Under the pieces are notes generated by a model. That model did no database searches, had not been told where the DNA came from, and was given only the letters and a program-made list of their open reading frames with translations. A stretch of 64,000 nucleotides of DNA. Origin: Collinsella aerofaciens (GTDB taxonomy: Bacteria; Actinomycetota; Coriobacteriia; Coriobacteriales; Coriobacteriaceae). Made by a program: the position numbers and the translations under genes. Position 1 is the first letter of the stretch; every line of letters starts with the position of its first letter. Where the stretch lies: NCBI RefSeq assembly GCF_028207065.1, contig NZ_JAQLFP010000005.1, positions 19,057 through 83,056 of the forward strand, given 5' to 3'. Of the stretch, positions 9,352 through 17,670 are shown one piece after another.

Positions 9352-10137
9352 ATGACCGAAACCGCTGTTGAAACTTACGAGACCACGACGAGGGGCGCCG
9401 CCTCGATGGCAGCCTATCGCGCCGTTCGTATCTTGCAACTATTAAGCGAAAACACCGGCGAGGACAAGGCCATGCTTTCCGATGAGTTGATCCGGCGCCT
9501 CGCCCATCCCGACGACCCCGCCCGCATGCCCATCTCGGCGGCGCGGCGCAGCATCTACACCGCCATCTCCGCACTTCGCCATGCCGGATACGAAATTGAG
9601 TACAAGCGCGGCGTGGGTTATCGGCTCTTGACCCGTCCGCTCACCGACGAAGAGATCATCCGGCTCCACGGCATGGTCATGCGCAACCGCTCTACACCCA
9701 TCGCCATTCGAAAAAGCATGGCGCAGCACCTGGTTGCCATGGCGAGTGCCGACGTTCGCGGCTACCTCGATGCGCCCGAGCCTGCTCCAAGCGCAGACGG
9801 CAAATCCACCAAGGCCACACGCACGCCCGTCAAGCGCATCGATGCCTGCGAGCTCATCGAGCAGGCCATCGACCACGGAACCACGGTGAGTTTTGATATT
9901 TCGAGTGTCACGGCACGCGGAGAGGTCGAAGTGGCGCGGATGACACTCCGGCCCTTTGCCATCAAGCAACGAGACGGCATCTCGTATTTGCTGGGAACGG
10001 TCTATGACGCGCGAGGCGCCGATGACACGTTGCGTACCGTAGAGATCGGCCGCATGAGAAACGTCACCACACGTCTCCTCGACGGCAAGAAGCTCTTCGC
10101 CGCCCTGGACGAGGACGACGCCTCCTCCGCCGCATAA
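9352..10137 (+). CDS. WYL-domain-like transcriptional regulator with N-terminal winged helix
   Basis: A 261-residue DNA-binding protein. The N-terminal region (about 20-95) has a helix-turn-helix followed by ALRHAGYEIEYKRGVGYRL, typical of the HTH_11 winged helix of DeoR/WYL regulators. The C-terminal half (about 150-245) reads like a degenerate WYL domain (LRPFAIKQRDGISYLLGTVYD, then VEIGRMRNV), a ligand-binding module. Start chosen at the ATG at 9352, with GGAAAGGA about 12 bases upstream; a GTG at 9343 is too close to that site. It precedes the ABC importer by about 160 bp, which has its own promoter, so control of that operon is possible but not shown. Confidence 0.75.
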   Translation: MTETAVETYETTTRGAASMAAYRAVRILQLLSENTGEDKAMLSDELIRRLAHPDDPARMPISAARRSIYTAISALRHAGYEIEYKRGVGYRLLTRPLTDEEIIRLHGMVMRNRSTPIAIRKSMAQHLVAMASADVRGYLDAPEPAPSADGKSTKATRTPVKRIDACELIEQAIDHGTTVSFDISSVTARGEVEVARMTLRPFAIKQRDGISYLLGTVYDARGADDTLRTVEIGRMRNVTTRLLDGKKLFAALDEDDASSAA

Positions 10138-10206
10138 GACCCTCCGCCGCCCATTCGACTACCCGTACCGCCCATCCGATTCTGTATTAAAAAACCCGCC
10201 AGGCTG

Positions 10207-10234
10207 TTGTAAAAATGGACATCAGCGCTACTAT
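10207..10234 (+). promoter_or_regulatory. Promoter of the ABC importer operon
   Basis: TTGTAA (10207-10212) and TACTAT (10229-10234) are separated by 16 bases and lie about 60 bases before the substrate-binding-protein start. A short inverted repeat (TGCACT / AGTGCA, 10244-10262) follows and could be an operator, though it is short. Confidence 0.5.
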
Positions 10235-10297
10235 AGTCCCACTTGCACTTTGTCCCAGTGCAGTGTTTCCAGCCATTTTTATACTGGGGGTAATGAT

Positions 10298-11278
10298 ATG
10301 AAGGACATCACCATCAGCCGCAGGAGCCTTCTGGTCTCCGCCGGCCTGCTCGCGCTCGCCCCGCTCGCCGGATGCGGCGGCAACTCTGGTTCCGGCTCCG
10401 CTGCCGCCGGTTCAGACTACACCATCGGCGTTCTGCAGCTCACCGAGCACTCCGCACTCGATGCCGCCAACGACGGCTTTGTCAAGGCCATCAAGAAGAG
10501 CGGTCTCAAGGTCAAGATCGACCAGAAGAACGCCCAGAACGACCAGTCCACGTGTAAGTCCATTGCCGACAAGTTTGTGGGCGACAACGTCAGCCTGATT
10601 TATGCCATCGCCACGCCCGCCGCGCAGGCTGCCGCCGGCGCCACGGCCGATATCCCCATCGTGGGCTGCGCCATCACCGACTACGCCGCCTCCGGCCTGG
10701 TCCAGGACAACGACAAGCCCGGGACCAACGTCACGGGCGCTTCCGACCTCACCCCGGTCGCCGAGCAACTCGAGATGATGCAGAAGGTCCTGCCCGACGT
10801 TAAAAAGGTCGGCCTGCTCTACTGCACCGCCGAGTCCAACTCCGACGTCCAGATCAAGGCCGCCAAGAAGGAGCTCGACAAGCTGGGCCTCGAGTACACC
10901 GACTTCACCGTCTCGAGCTCCAACGAGATTCAGTCCGTCGTCGAGTCTGCCGTGGGCAAGGTCGACGCGCTGTACTCCCCCACTGACAACACCATCGCCG
11001 CGGGCGCTTCGCAGGTCGGCCAGATCTGCAAGGAGAATAAGCTCCCCTTCGTGACCGGCGAGGAGGGTATGTGCATGGCCGGCGGCCTGTTCACCCTCTC
11101 CATCAACTACGAGGACCTGGGCTACGCCGCGGGCGAGATGGCCGTTAAGATCCTGAAGGGCGAGGCCAAGCCCGAGGATATGCCGATCAAGCACCTCTCG
11201 AGCAAGAACCTGGTCGTCGTCAAGAATGACGAGATGGCCGAGGCTTTGGGCATCGACCTCTCCGCTCTGGACGAGTAG
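10298..11278 (+). CDS. ABC transporter substrate-binding lipoprotein (TrpX / ABC_sub_bind family)
   Basis: A 326-residue lipoprotein. The start at 10298 follows GGGGGTAATGAT. The signal peptide has ISRRSLL, a possible twin-arginine motif, then a hydrophobic core and a lipobox LAGC with Cys26 as the lipid-modified residue. The mature part is a periplasmic-binding fold of the ABC_sub_bind family (TIGVLQLTEHSALDAANDGF, then DIPIVGCAITDY). This family serves tryptophan, tyrosine or other small ligands in Firmicutes (TrpXYZ); the ligand here is not determinable. Permease and ATPase genes follow on the same strand. A hairpin between this gene and the permease may make the binding protein more abundant than the other subunits. 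Confidence 0.9.
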   Translation: MKDITISRRSLLVSAGLLALAPLAGCGGNSGSGSAAAGSDYTIGVLQLTEHSALDAANDGFVKAIKKSGLKVKIDQKNAQNDQSTCKSIADKFVGDNVSLIYAIATPAAQAAAGATADIPIVGCAITDYAASGLVQDNDKPGTNVTGASDLTPVAEQLEMMQKVLPDVKKVGLLYCTAESNSDVQIKAAKKELDKLGLEYTDFTVSSSNEIQSVVESAVGKVDALYSPTDNTIAAGASQVGQICKENKLPFVTGEEGMCMAGGLFTLSINYEDLGYAAGEMAVKILKGEAKPEDMPIKHLSSKNLVVVKNDEMAEALGIDLSALDE

Positions 11279-11349
11279 CAGTATGCGCGGCGATGTGCCT
11301 AGGGCCCATACTCGCGCCGTTGCCGTGTTATTCAATATCTGAGCCACAG

Positions 11350-11378
11350 GGGCGAACGCCAAAGACCGGCGTTCGCCC
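11350..11378 (+). terminator. Intra-operon hairpin after the substrate-binding protein
   Basis: GGGCGAACGCC pairs perfectly with GGCGTTCGCCC over a 7-base loop, followed by a weak T-containing tail. Likely partial termination or transcript protection between binding protein and permease. Confidence 0.6.
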
Positions 11379-11482
11379 TGCTTGTTTCGGATGAGGCAAA
11401 ACATCCGTCCGCCACTCTATTATGCATTGTTACCGCTATCATGGTGACTCGCGTGTCCACCCTATCCTAGGAGGTATGAAGC

Positions 11483-12406
11483 ATGCTCATTGCATTGCAG
11501 GGCGCCGTTTCGCAGGGTGTCCTCTGGGGCATTATGGTGCTCGGCGTGTTTATCACGTTCCGCCTGCTCGACATCCCCGATATGACCTGCGACGGCAGCT
11601 TTGCCCTCGGCGGCTGTGTTTGCGCCGTGCTCATCGTCAACAATAACGTCGACCCCTTGCTCGCCGTGCTGGCCGGCATGTGCGCCGGTGCCATTGCCGG
11701 CGCCGTCACGGGCATCTTGACCACCGTCTTTGAGATTCCCGCAATCCTCGCCGGAATCCTTACGCAGATCAGTCTGTGGTCCATCAACCTGCGCATCATG
11801 GGCAAATCCAACACGCCCATCCTTGCCAAGGGCACCATCTTCTCATCCGTCAGCCACATGACGGGCCTGCCGCAGTCCACCGTTGCCATCATCCTGGGCA
11901 TTGTGCTGGCCGTGGCCATCGTCGCCATCCTGTACTGGTTCTTTGGCACCGAGATCGGCTCGGCGCTGCGTGCCACCGGCAACAACGAGTACATGATCCG
12001 CGCCCTGGGCGTCAACACCAACACCACCAAGATGATCGCCCTCGTGCTCTCCAACGCCCTCATCGGCCTCTCTGGCGCGCTTATCTGCCAGAGCCAAAAG
12101 TATGCCGACATTGGCATGGGTACCGGCGCCATCGTTATCGGTCTTGCCGCTATTGTTATCGGCGAGGTGCTCGGCCGCCTGCTGCCCGGCGGTCTCACGC
12201 AGTTTAGCGTCCGTCTTGCCTCCGCCGTCTTTGGCTCCGTGGTGTACTTCCTCATCCGCGCCATCGTGCTGCAGTTGGGCATGGACGCCAACGACATGAA
12301 GCTGCTCTCCGCCGTGATCGTCGCCGTGGCCCTGTGCGTGCCCGTGGTTTGGGAGCGCTATAAGCTCCGCAGCTCCTACACGAAGGGGGATGAGGCAGAT
12401 GCTTAA
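11483..12406 (+). CDS. ABC transporter permease (TrpY-like)
   Basis: A 307-residue integral membrane protein starting at the ATG at 11483 with AGGAGG upstream. It has about eight to nine hydrophobic segments and the signature FRLLDIPDMTCDGSFALGG, typical of the permease partner of ABC_sub_bind proteins (related to branched-chain amino-acid permeases, BPD_transp_2). It forms the membrane channel of the importer encoded by 10298-13193. Its 3' end overlaps the ATPase gene by 8 bp, indicating translational coupling. Confidence 0.9.
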   Translation: MLIALQGAVSQGVLWGIMVLGVFITFRLLDIPDMTCDGSFALGGCVCAVLIVNNNVDPLLAVLAGMCAGAIAGAVTGILTTVFEIPAILAGILTQISLWSINLRIMGKSNTPILAKGTIFSSVSHMTGLPQSTVAIILGIVLAVAIVAILYWFFGTEIGSALRATGNNEYMIRALGVNTNTTKMIALVLSNALIGLSGALICQSQKYADIGMGTGAIVIGLAAIVIGEVLGRLLPGGLTQFSVRLASAVFGSVVYFLIRAIVLQLGMDANDMKLLSAVIVAVALCVPVVWERYKLRSSYTKGDEADA

Positions 12407-13193
12407 GCTCTCGCACGTCAAGAAGACCTTTAACAAGGGCACCGTCACCGAGAAGCGCGCGCTTACCGGCGTCGACCTTACCCTCAATGATGGCGACTTT
12501 GTAACCGTGATCGGCGGCAACGGCGCCGGCAAGTCCACGCTGCTCAATATGATCGCCGGCGTGCATCCGCTCGATTCGGGTGTCATTGAGCTCGACGGCA
12601 CCGATATCTCGCGTCTGAGCGAGTCGCAGCGCGCCAAGTACCTGGGCCGTGTGTTCCAGGACCCCATGCGCGGCACCGCAGCCGACATGCAGATTGCCGA
12701 GAATCTAGCCCTCGCCAAGCGCCGCGGCCAGCGTCGCGGTCTTTCGTGGGGCGTCACCAAGGCCGAGAAGGACGAGTACGTTGAGCTGCTCAAGCGCTTG
12801 GACCTTGGCCTGGACACACGCCTCAACGCCAAGGTCGGCCTGCTCTCAGGCGGCCAGCGCCAGGCACTCACCCTGCTGATGGCCACGCTCACCAAGCCGC
12901 GCCTGCTGCTGCTCGACGAGCACACCGCCGCACTCGACCCCAAGACGGCATCGAAGGTGCTCAATCTGACCGAGGAGATCGTCGACGAGAACCACCTGAC
13001 CACGCTCATGGTCACGCATAACATGAACGACGCCATCCGTCTGGGCAACCGTCTGATCATGATGCACGAGGGCCATGTGATCTACAACGTGGCCGGCGAC
13101 GAGAAAAAGTCGCTCACCGTCGCCGACCTGCTGCAGAAGTTCGAGGAGGTCTCGGGCGGCGAGCTCGCCAACGACCGCATGCTGCTGAGCTAA
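12399..13193 (+). CDS. ABC transporter ATP-binding protein (TrpZ-like)
   Basis: A 264-residue ATPase. The start at 12399 is chosen because GGGGGATGAGG lies just upstream and it overlaps the permease stop by 8 bp; another in-frame ATG is at 12390. Walker A is GGNGAGKST, the signature is LLSGGQRQAL, Walker B is LLLLDEHTAALD, followed by the switch histidine in MVTHNM. It powers the importer formed with the two upstream gene products. The GEN-typical Q-loop FQDPMRGTA is seen after Walker A. The gene ends within a terminator-like hairpin of the GGGACAGG repeat family. Confidence 0.93.
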   Translation: MLKLSHVKKTFNKGTVTEKRALTGVDLTLNDGDFVTVIGGNGAGKSTLLNMIAGVHPLDSGVIELDGTDISRLSESQRAKYLGRVFQDPMRGTAADMQIAENLALAKRRGQRRGLSWGVTKAEKDEYVELLKRLDLGLDTRLNAKVGLLSGGQRQALTLLMATLTKPRLLLLDEHTAALDPKTASKVLNLTEEIVDENHLTTLMVTHNMNDAIRLGNRLIMMHEGHVIYNVAGDEKKSLTVADLLQKFEEVSGGELANDRMLLS

Positions 13194-13230
13194 ACCTGCC
13201 AAAAAGGGACAGGTTTATTTTGGCAGGTTT
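13193..13230 (+). terminator. Terminator hairpin of the GGGACAGG repeat family, at the ATPase stop codon
   Basis: A 12-bp stem AACCTGCCAAAA / TTTTGGCAGGTT encloses AGGGACAGGTTTA and ends in TTT. The left arm starts at the last base of the stop codon. The same sequence in degenerate form lies after rph (51704-51743). Confidence 0.7.
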
Positions 13231-13246
13231 TATCTCGGCAAACGTC

Positions 13247-13286
13247 AAAACCGCCGCAAAGGAGCAGATACCTTTGCGGCGGTTTT
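13247..13286 (+). repeat. Hairpin related to the GGGGACAGG family
   Basis: A perfect 16-bp stem AAAACCGCCGCAAAGG / CCTTTGCGGCGGTTTT encloses an 8-base loop. The stem resembles other family members but the loop core is altered (AGCAGATA). Confidence 0.65.
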
Positions 13287-13308
13287 CGCTAACCCCCATA
13301 TCGAGCAC

Positions 13309-13342
13309 AGAAGCCCGTCCGAATTTGATCGGACGGGCTTCT
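13309..13342 (+). terminator. Strong hairpin upstream of mscS
   Basis: A 14-bp perfect stem AGAAGCCCGTCCGA / TCGGACGGGCTTCT with a 6-base loop. It is the third hairpin in a row between the ABC operon and mscS and lies only 44 bases before the mscS start, so it insulates mscS or acts in its leader. Confidence 0.55.
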
Positions 13343-13385
13343 TGATGGGTATCATGGTTGGACGATCATTAGGAGGTTTCTCTAC

Positions 13386-14153
13386 ATGGAATTGTTTGAG
13401 CCGATTCTTCATTTCTTTGCACAACGATGGGTCCACAACATCATCTGGACAGGTATCTTGGCCATCGGCACCGCCGTTGCCGCCAAGGTCGCGTCCAAGA
13501 CCCTGTACCACCTGCTCAACCGCGACGATAACCCACTCCCTTCATCAAGCATCTTCATCAACATCGCGCGCGCCGTCATTTGGATGATCGGCGGCAGCTT
13601 TATCCTCGACAACTGCTTTGGCATTAATGCAAACGCCCTCGTCGCCGCTCTTGGCGTCGGCGGCATCGCCATCTCGCTCGGCTTTCAGGACACGCTGTCA
13701 AACCTTATCGGTGGCATGCAGGTGACCTTTATGGGCATCATCAAACCCGGCGACAATATCGAGGTCGGCGGCGTGTCGGGCGTGGTCCAAGATATCACCT
13801 GGCGCCATACGGCCATCGAGGACGCCTGCGGGCAGACCATCATCGTCCCCAACTCAAATATCTCCAAGAACACGCTCGTGCACCTCATGCCCTTTGGGCG
13901 CGTTGCCGTGCCCGTTGCCGTAAAGGACACGTCCAAGTGGGCTTCACTGGACGCGCTGGCAGATGAGCTCACCGACGCCACCAAGGCCGCGGTGCTTCCC
14001 ATCTCTGGCTTTGACAAGGAGCCCTACGTGCTCTTTAGCGAGATCGGCGACTTTGGCATCAAGGGCAAAATCATCTTTATCGTCAGCGACGATAGCACCA
14101 CCTTCACGGCAGCCGACGCCTGCATCCGCGCCATCGCCCCCATCATCGCCTAA
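13386..14153 (+). CDS. mscS: Small-conductance mechanosensitive channel (MscS family)
   Basis: A 255-residue membrane protein with AGGAGG before the ATG at 13386. Three N-terminal hydrophobic segments include the pore helix region ALVAALGVGGIAISLGFQDT, the MscS signature. The beta domain follows (GDNIEVGGVSGVVQDITWRHT and VPNSNISKN), then a C-terminal alpha/beta domain. It opens when membrane tension rises and releases solutes in hypo-osmotic shock. Length is typical of short MscS homologues. A repeat-family hairpin overlaps its stop codon and probably terminates transcription. Confidence 0.93.
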   Translation: MELFEPILHFFAQRWVHNIIWTGILAIGTAVAAKVASKTLYHLLNRDDNPLPSSSIFINIARAVIWMIGGSFILDNCFGINANALVAALGVGGIAISLGFQDTLSNLIGGMQVTFMGIIKPGDNIEVGGVSGVVQDITWRHTAIEDACGQTIIVPNSNISKNTLVHLMPFGRVAVPVAVKDTSKWASLDALADELTDATKAAVLPISGFDKEPYVLFSEIGDFGIKGKIIFIVSDDSTTFTAADACIRAIAPIIA

Positions 14154-14191
14154 AACCACCGCAAAGGGGACAGGCACCATTGTGGTGGTTT
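14153..14191 (+). terminator. Terminator hairpin of the GGGGACAGG repeat family after mscS
   Basis: A 12-bp stem AAACCACCGCAA / TTGTGGTGGTTT (one G-T pair) encloses the core AGGGGACAGGCACCA. It starts at the mscS stop codon. Confidence 0.65.
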
Positions 14192-14247
14192 CGCATCGTG
14201 GTACCATGGTTCATATCGTTGTTTAAACGACTAAGGGAGTAGACACC

Positions 14248-16170
14248 ATGGAAGAGGCCTATCGTCAAGCACGCAAGCGCGGCGAGCAGGGACGCCGTCG
14301 CGCCATCAGCCAAAGCGAGCATCCATATCTTACGGACCTCGACAGCTTGGTCGCTCAGCTTCCCTGCGGGCAGCGCGAGAACATCGGCCTGCGGGACATT
14401 CCGCTCGAAATGGTCGTCGGCACGGTTACCAAAGGTCGCCAGTCCGCCTTTTCGTGTAACTTTATGCCGCTGCTCCCCTGGAATACCGAATTCGCCCGCA
14501 AATGGTCCAACCTCTACGATATCCAAATCTCCGAGGGCTACCGCGACCCCATCATCGTCACCGAGTTCATGCACCGCTTTTACGTCCAAGAGGGCAACAA
14601 GCGTGTCAGCGTCCTCAAATTCCTTGACGCTCCGACGGTTTCGGCCAAGGTGACGCGTCTGTACCCCGGTAAGTGGGATTCCGTCGAGAGCCGCCTGTAC
14701 GGTGAGTTTTGCGCCTTTTGGTACGTATGCCCCCTGTACGAGATTGAGTTTTCGCGCGAGGGCAGCTACGAGATGCTTGCCAAAATGCTCGGCCAAGATC
14801 TTGTCGAAAAATGGCCTCAAAAGAAGGTCGACTACCTACGTCACACCTTCCTGCTCTTTAAGCGCGCCTATCTTCGCGCGGGCGGCGACCACTTGGACAT
14901 TACGCCTGCCGATGCCATGCTCGTCTACCTCAACGTCTACAACCAGGACCGTCTGCTGGATACGCCGACGGATATCGTCGTCAACCGTCTGTGCAAGATT
15001 TGGCGCGAGCTTGTCATTGCCGGCAAAAGCGACGAGGACAAAGTCGATCTTGTCGAAGCGCCGCAGCCCAACGAGAAAGAGGGCGCACCGACAAAAGCTA
15101 CCTCGGGCGTGCTCAACTTCTTTATGAGCAAGACCGTCTACTCCACTGCCAATCCCATGCGAATCGCCTTTATCCACGAGTTTCCCTGTGCCACGTCGAG
15201 CTGGGACAGCCTACACGACCAGGGCCGCCGGTATCTTGATGAGCACTTTGGCGGCATCGTGCGCACCGAGGCGTTCGAGGACTGCCACGATTCGGACGTG
15301 TTCTACGCCGCCGTCGAGACAGCCGTAAAGCACGGGGCGAACGTCATCTTCTCGACCTCACACCGGCTCATGGAATACACGCTCAGGGCGTCAGTCGAGT
15401 ATCCCCAGGTGCGGTTCCTTAACTGCTCAATCGGCCTTCCCCACCAAAGCGTCCGCTCGTACTTTGGAAAGATGTACGAGGCCAAGTTCCTACTGGGCGC
15501 CCTTGCCGCCAGCATGGCCGACAACCACCGTATTGGCTACCATGCGTCGGTCTTCGCCTCGGGCGCGCTGAGCGAAATCAACGCCTTCGCTATCGGTGCC
15601 TCGCTGCTCGACCCTCGTGCGCAGATTATCCTCACTTGGGGAGATGTTCCCGCCGGCGGTCTTGCCGAAGCCATGTGTCGCGAGGGCGTGAGCGTCATGA
15701 CCGGCGCCGATATGTCCAAGTCTCTCGAGGACCCCACCGCCTACGGGCTTCACCGTCTGGTAAACGGCAAGGAAGTTACCGGTATTGCTATGCCGGTATG
15801 GAACTGGGGCCGTTACTACGAACTCATCGTACGCAGCCTACTGCACGGCACATGGGACGAGACCGCCGATGACCAGCAGGTGCGCGCCGTCAACTACTGG
15901 TACGGTATGAGCTCCGGCGTCATCGATATTCGCTACGCTCCGGGCCTACCCTATCAGACGCGTAAACTTGTGCAGCTGCTTCGCAACGGCATTGTCGAGG
16001 GCTCCATCAACCCATTTGGCGGCGAGCTCCACAGCCAGGACGGCGTGGTTCAGATTGAGGGCTTCCCTCCCCTGCCGAGTACGCAGATTGTCGAGATGAA
16101 CTGGCTGGCTGACAACGTTATAGGCTCGATTCCGCAGCTCGATAACGAGCCGGAGGTCCGTGCCCTATGA
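14248..16170 (+). CDS. Cytosolic fusion of a ParB/Srx-like domain and a BMP-family (nucleoside-binding-type) domain
   Basis: A 640-residue protein with no signal peptide or membrane segment. Residues 90-130 contain FYVQEGNKRVSVLKFLD, the pattern of ParB/sulfiredoxin-like domains (E-G-N-K-R at 115-119). A middle helical region runs to about 260. From about 303 (MRIAFIHEFP) to about 600 it matches the BMP/PnrA periplasmic-binding fold (FLNCSIGLP, YEAKFLLGALAA). BMP proteins normally are lipoproteins that bind nucleosides; here the domain is intracellular, so a ligand sensor is more likely than a transporter part. The next gene, a metallophosphoesterase, overlaps by 4 bp (ATGA). Role unknown; a nucleoside or nucleotide-related function is an inference. 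Confidence 0.75.
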   Translation: MEEAYRQARKRGEQGRRRAISQSEHPYLTDLDSLVAQLPCGQRENIGLRDIPLEMVVGTVTKGRQSAFSCNFMPLLPWNTEFARKWSNLYDIQISEGYRDPIIVTEFMHRFYVQEGNKRVSVLKFLDAPTVSAKVTRLYPGKWDSVESRLYGEFCAFWYVCPLYEIEFSREGSYEMLAKMLGQDLVEKWPQKKVDYLRHTFLLFKRAYLRAGGDHLDITPADAMLVYLNVYNQDRLLDTPTDIVVNRLCKIWRELVIAGKSDEDKVDLVEAPQPNEKEGAPTKATSGVLNFFMSKTVYSTANPMRIAFIHEFPCATSSWDSLHDQGRRYLDEHFGGIVRTEAFEDCHDSDVFYAAVETAVKHGANVIFSTSHRLMEYTLRASVEYPQVRFLNCSIGLPHQSVRSYFGKMYEAKFLLGALAASMADNHRIGYHASVFASGALSEINAFAIGASLLDPRAQIILTWGDVPAGGLAEAMCREGVSVMTGADMSKSLEDPTAYGLHRLVNGKEVTGIAMPVWNWGRYYELIVRSLLHGTWDETADDQQVRAVNYWYGMSSGVIDIRYAPGLPYQTRKLVQLLRNGIVEGSINPFGGELHSQDGVVQIEGFPPLPSTQIVEMNWLADNVIGSIPQLDNEPEVRAL

Positions 16171-16877
16171 ATATCCTAGCCATTGCCGATGTAGAGGAGC
16201 GCTGCCTGTGGGAATGTTTTCGCAAGGAGCGCTTTGAGGACGTTGACCTGATTCTATCCGCAGGCGACCTGGATCCGGACTATCTTGAGTTTTTGGTCAC
16301 TGTCATCAACAAACCGCTTGTGTACGTTCGTGGCAACCACGACGACCGCTACGCGCGCCATGCACCGGGCGGGTGCATTTGTGTTGAGGACAGCGTATAT
16401 GTGTACCGAGGTATTCGCATTGCGGGTCTGGGCGGTTCCATGCGCTACCGCGACGGCGCGAACATGTATACCGAGCGCGAGATGGCAAAACGCATGCGCA
16501 AGCTATCGCGAAAAATCGCACTGGTAGACGGATGCGATATTCTACTTACCCATGCACCCGTCGCAGGCATGGGCGACCTGGACGACCTGCCGCATCGAGG
16601 ATTCGAGTGCTTTAATGCGGCTCTTGAGTCTTGGGGTCCCGACTATATGATTCACGGGCATGTGCACCAAAGCTACGGCCCCAACTTTCAACGCGAGCGC
16701 CAACACCCATGCGGAACGAAGATTGTCAACGCCTGCGGCTATACCAAGATCGAAATTGACGAGGCGCGCTACCCCACGCGCGGTTGGAAGGCCGCTTGGC
16801 TCAACTCGCAAACCATGCGCCGCGAGCTCAAACGCCACGAAGCAATCGTGTCTTCAACCGCCAGAACCCCCTGGTAA
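16167..16877 (+). CDS. Calcineurin-like metallophosphoesterase coupled to the BMP fusion
   Basis: A 236-residue protein starting at the ATG at 16167 inside the stop of the BMP fusion gene. Metal-ligand motifs are in order: D8-x-E10 (where most relatives have D-x-H), GDLD near 33, GNHDD near 56, THAP near 128 and HGHVH near 157. These define a two-metal phosphoesterase of the YfcE/Metallophos class acting on phosphomonoesters or phosphodiesters. The ATGA overlap implies coupled translation and a shared function with the cytosolic BMP protein. The E for H exchange in motif I occurs in some families and need not abolish activity. Substrate unknown. Confidence 0.85.
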   Translation: MNILAIADVEERCLWECFRKERFEDVDLILSAGDLDPDYLEFLVTVINKPLVYVRGNHDDRYARHAPGGCICVEDSVYVYRGIRIAGLGGSMRYRDGANMYTEREMAKRMRKLSRKIALVDGCDILLTHAPVAGMGDLDDLPHRGFECFNAALESWGPDYMIHGHVHQSYGPNFQRERQHPCGTKIVNACGYTKIEIDEARYPTRGWKAAWLNSQTMRRELKRHEAIVSSTARTPW

Positions 16878-16885
16878 CTGCCAAC

Positions 16886-16945
16886 AACCACCACGAAGGG
16901 GATAGGCACCTTTATGGTGGTTTTGCTGACTCGTCCGACCTGTCC
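16886..16945 (+). repeat. GGGGACAGG-family hairpin plus shared 3' flank, copy after the phosphoesterase
   Basis: Stem AACCACCA / TGGTGGTT around GAAGGGGATAGGCACC, followed by TTTT. The 21 bases after the stem (GCTGACTCGTCCGACC and on) are the same as those after the copy at 18900-18940. Also a likely terminator. Confidence 0.7.
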
Positions 16946-17109
16946 ATCACGGTGCTTGTGTAATTAACGAGAACACTCATTGTTTTGTAAGGACGGCGCT
17001 CACGTGCCGTCTTTTTTTGTCAACTTATGCAGTCTCGACCGTGTTGTATGTAGAGGGACCTCGCGAGACGCCTTCCCTATATCCACCACGACCAATTGGA
17101 GGTGACACT

Positions 17110-17670
17110 ATGCCTGCACGCCGTAACCGCAATAGCACGCTCCGATGCGATGCCGATCAGATCGAGCGGGAAGCAAAGCGCTTGGTCGACACGTATTCCG
17201 ACCTCATCCTTCGATTGTGCTATTCGGCCCTTGGATCCGCTGACGACGCTCAAGACATCTGCCAGGACACGCTGATCAAGATTCTCCAACGCACTCAACC
17301 GTTCGACTCGCTCGAACACGAACGTGCTTGGGTGATCCGAGTCGCACTGAACGCATGTCGCGATATCGGCCGTACGCACGCGAATCACCCGGTTGTCGAC
17401 CTCGATTCGCTCCCCGATTTCTGCGCACCCGTAACACATACCGAGCAAGAATTCGCGCAACGCGACTGCGCCATTCTTTCCGCTGTCACGGCCCTGCCTC
17501 AAGCACAGCGCATCGCCATCTTTTTGCACTACTACGCAGGCATGAGCATCAGGGAAATCGCAGACGCCGTTCACGCGACGCCAGCTGCAACCGCCCAGCA
17601 CCTTAGCCGCGGACGTGCGTCACTTCGGCTTTCCTTGAAAGGAGACCACAATGACTACGAATTCGAATGA
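17110..17670 (+). CDS. ECF-type RNA polymerase sigma factor
   Basis: A 186-residue sigma-70 family protein. The ATG at 17110 has TTGGAGGTGACACT upstream. Region 2 (about 25-90) includes YSDLILRLCYSALGSADDAQDICQDTLIK, with DAQDICQ as the core-binding motif. Region 4 (about 125-180) includes LPQAQRIAIFLHYYAGMSIREIA and the DNA-recognition helix. There is no region 1 or 3, so it is an extracytoplasmic-function sigma. The next gene overlaps by 20 bp and encodes a one-TM protein with a DUF4179 domain, the usual partner anti-sigma or sensor in this family. It probably controls an envelope or peptide-antibiotic stress response. Confidence 0.9.
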   Translation: MPARRNRNSTLRCDADQIEREAKRLVDTYSDLILRLCYSALGSADDAQDICQDTLIKILQRTQPFDSLEHERAWVIRVALNACRDIGRTHANHPVVDLDSLPDFCAPVTHTEQEFAQRDCAILSAVTALPQAQRIAIFLHYYAGMSIREIADAVHATPAATAQHLSRGRASLRLSLKGDHNDYEFE

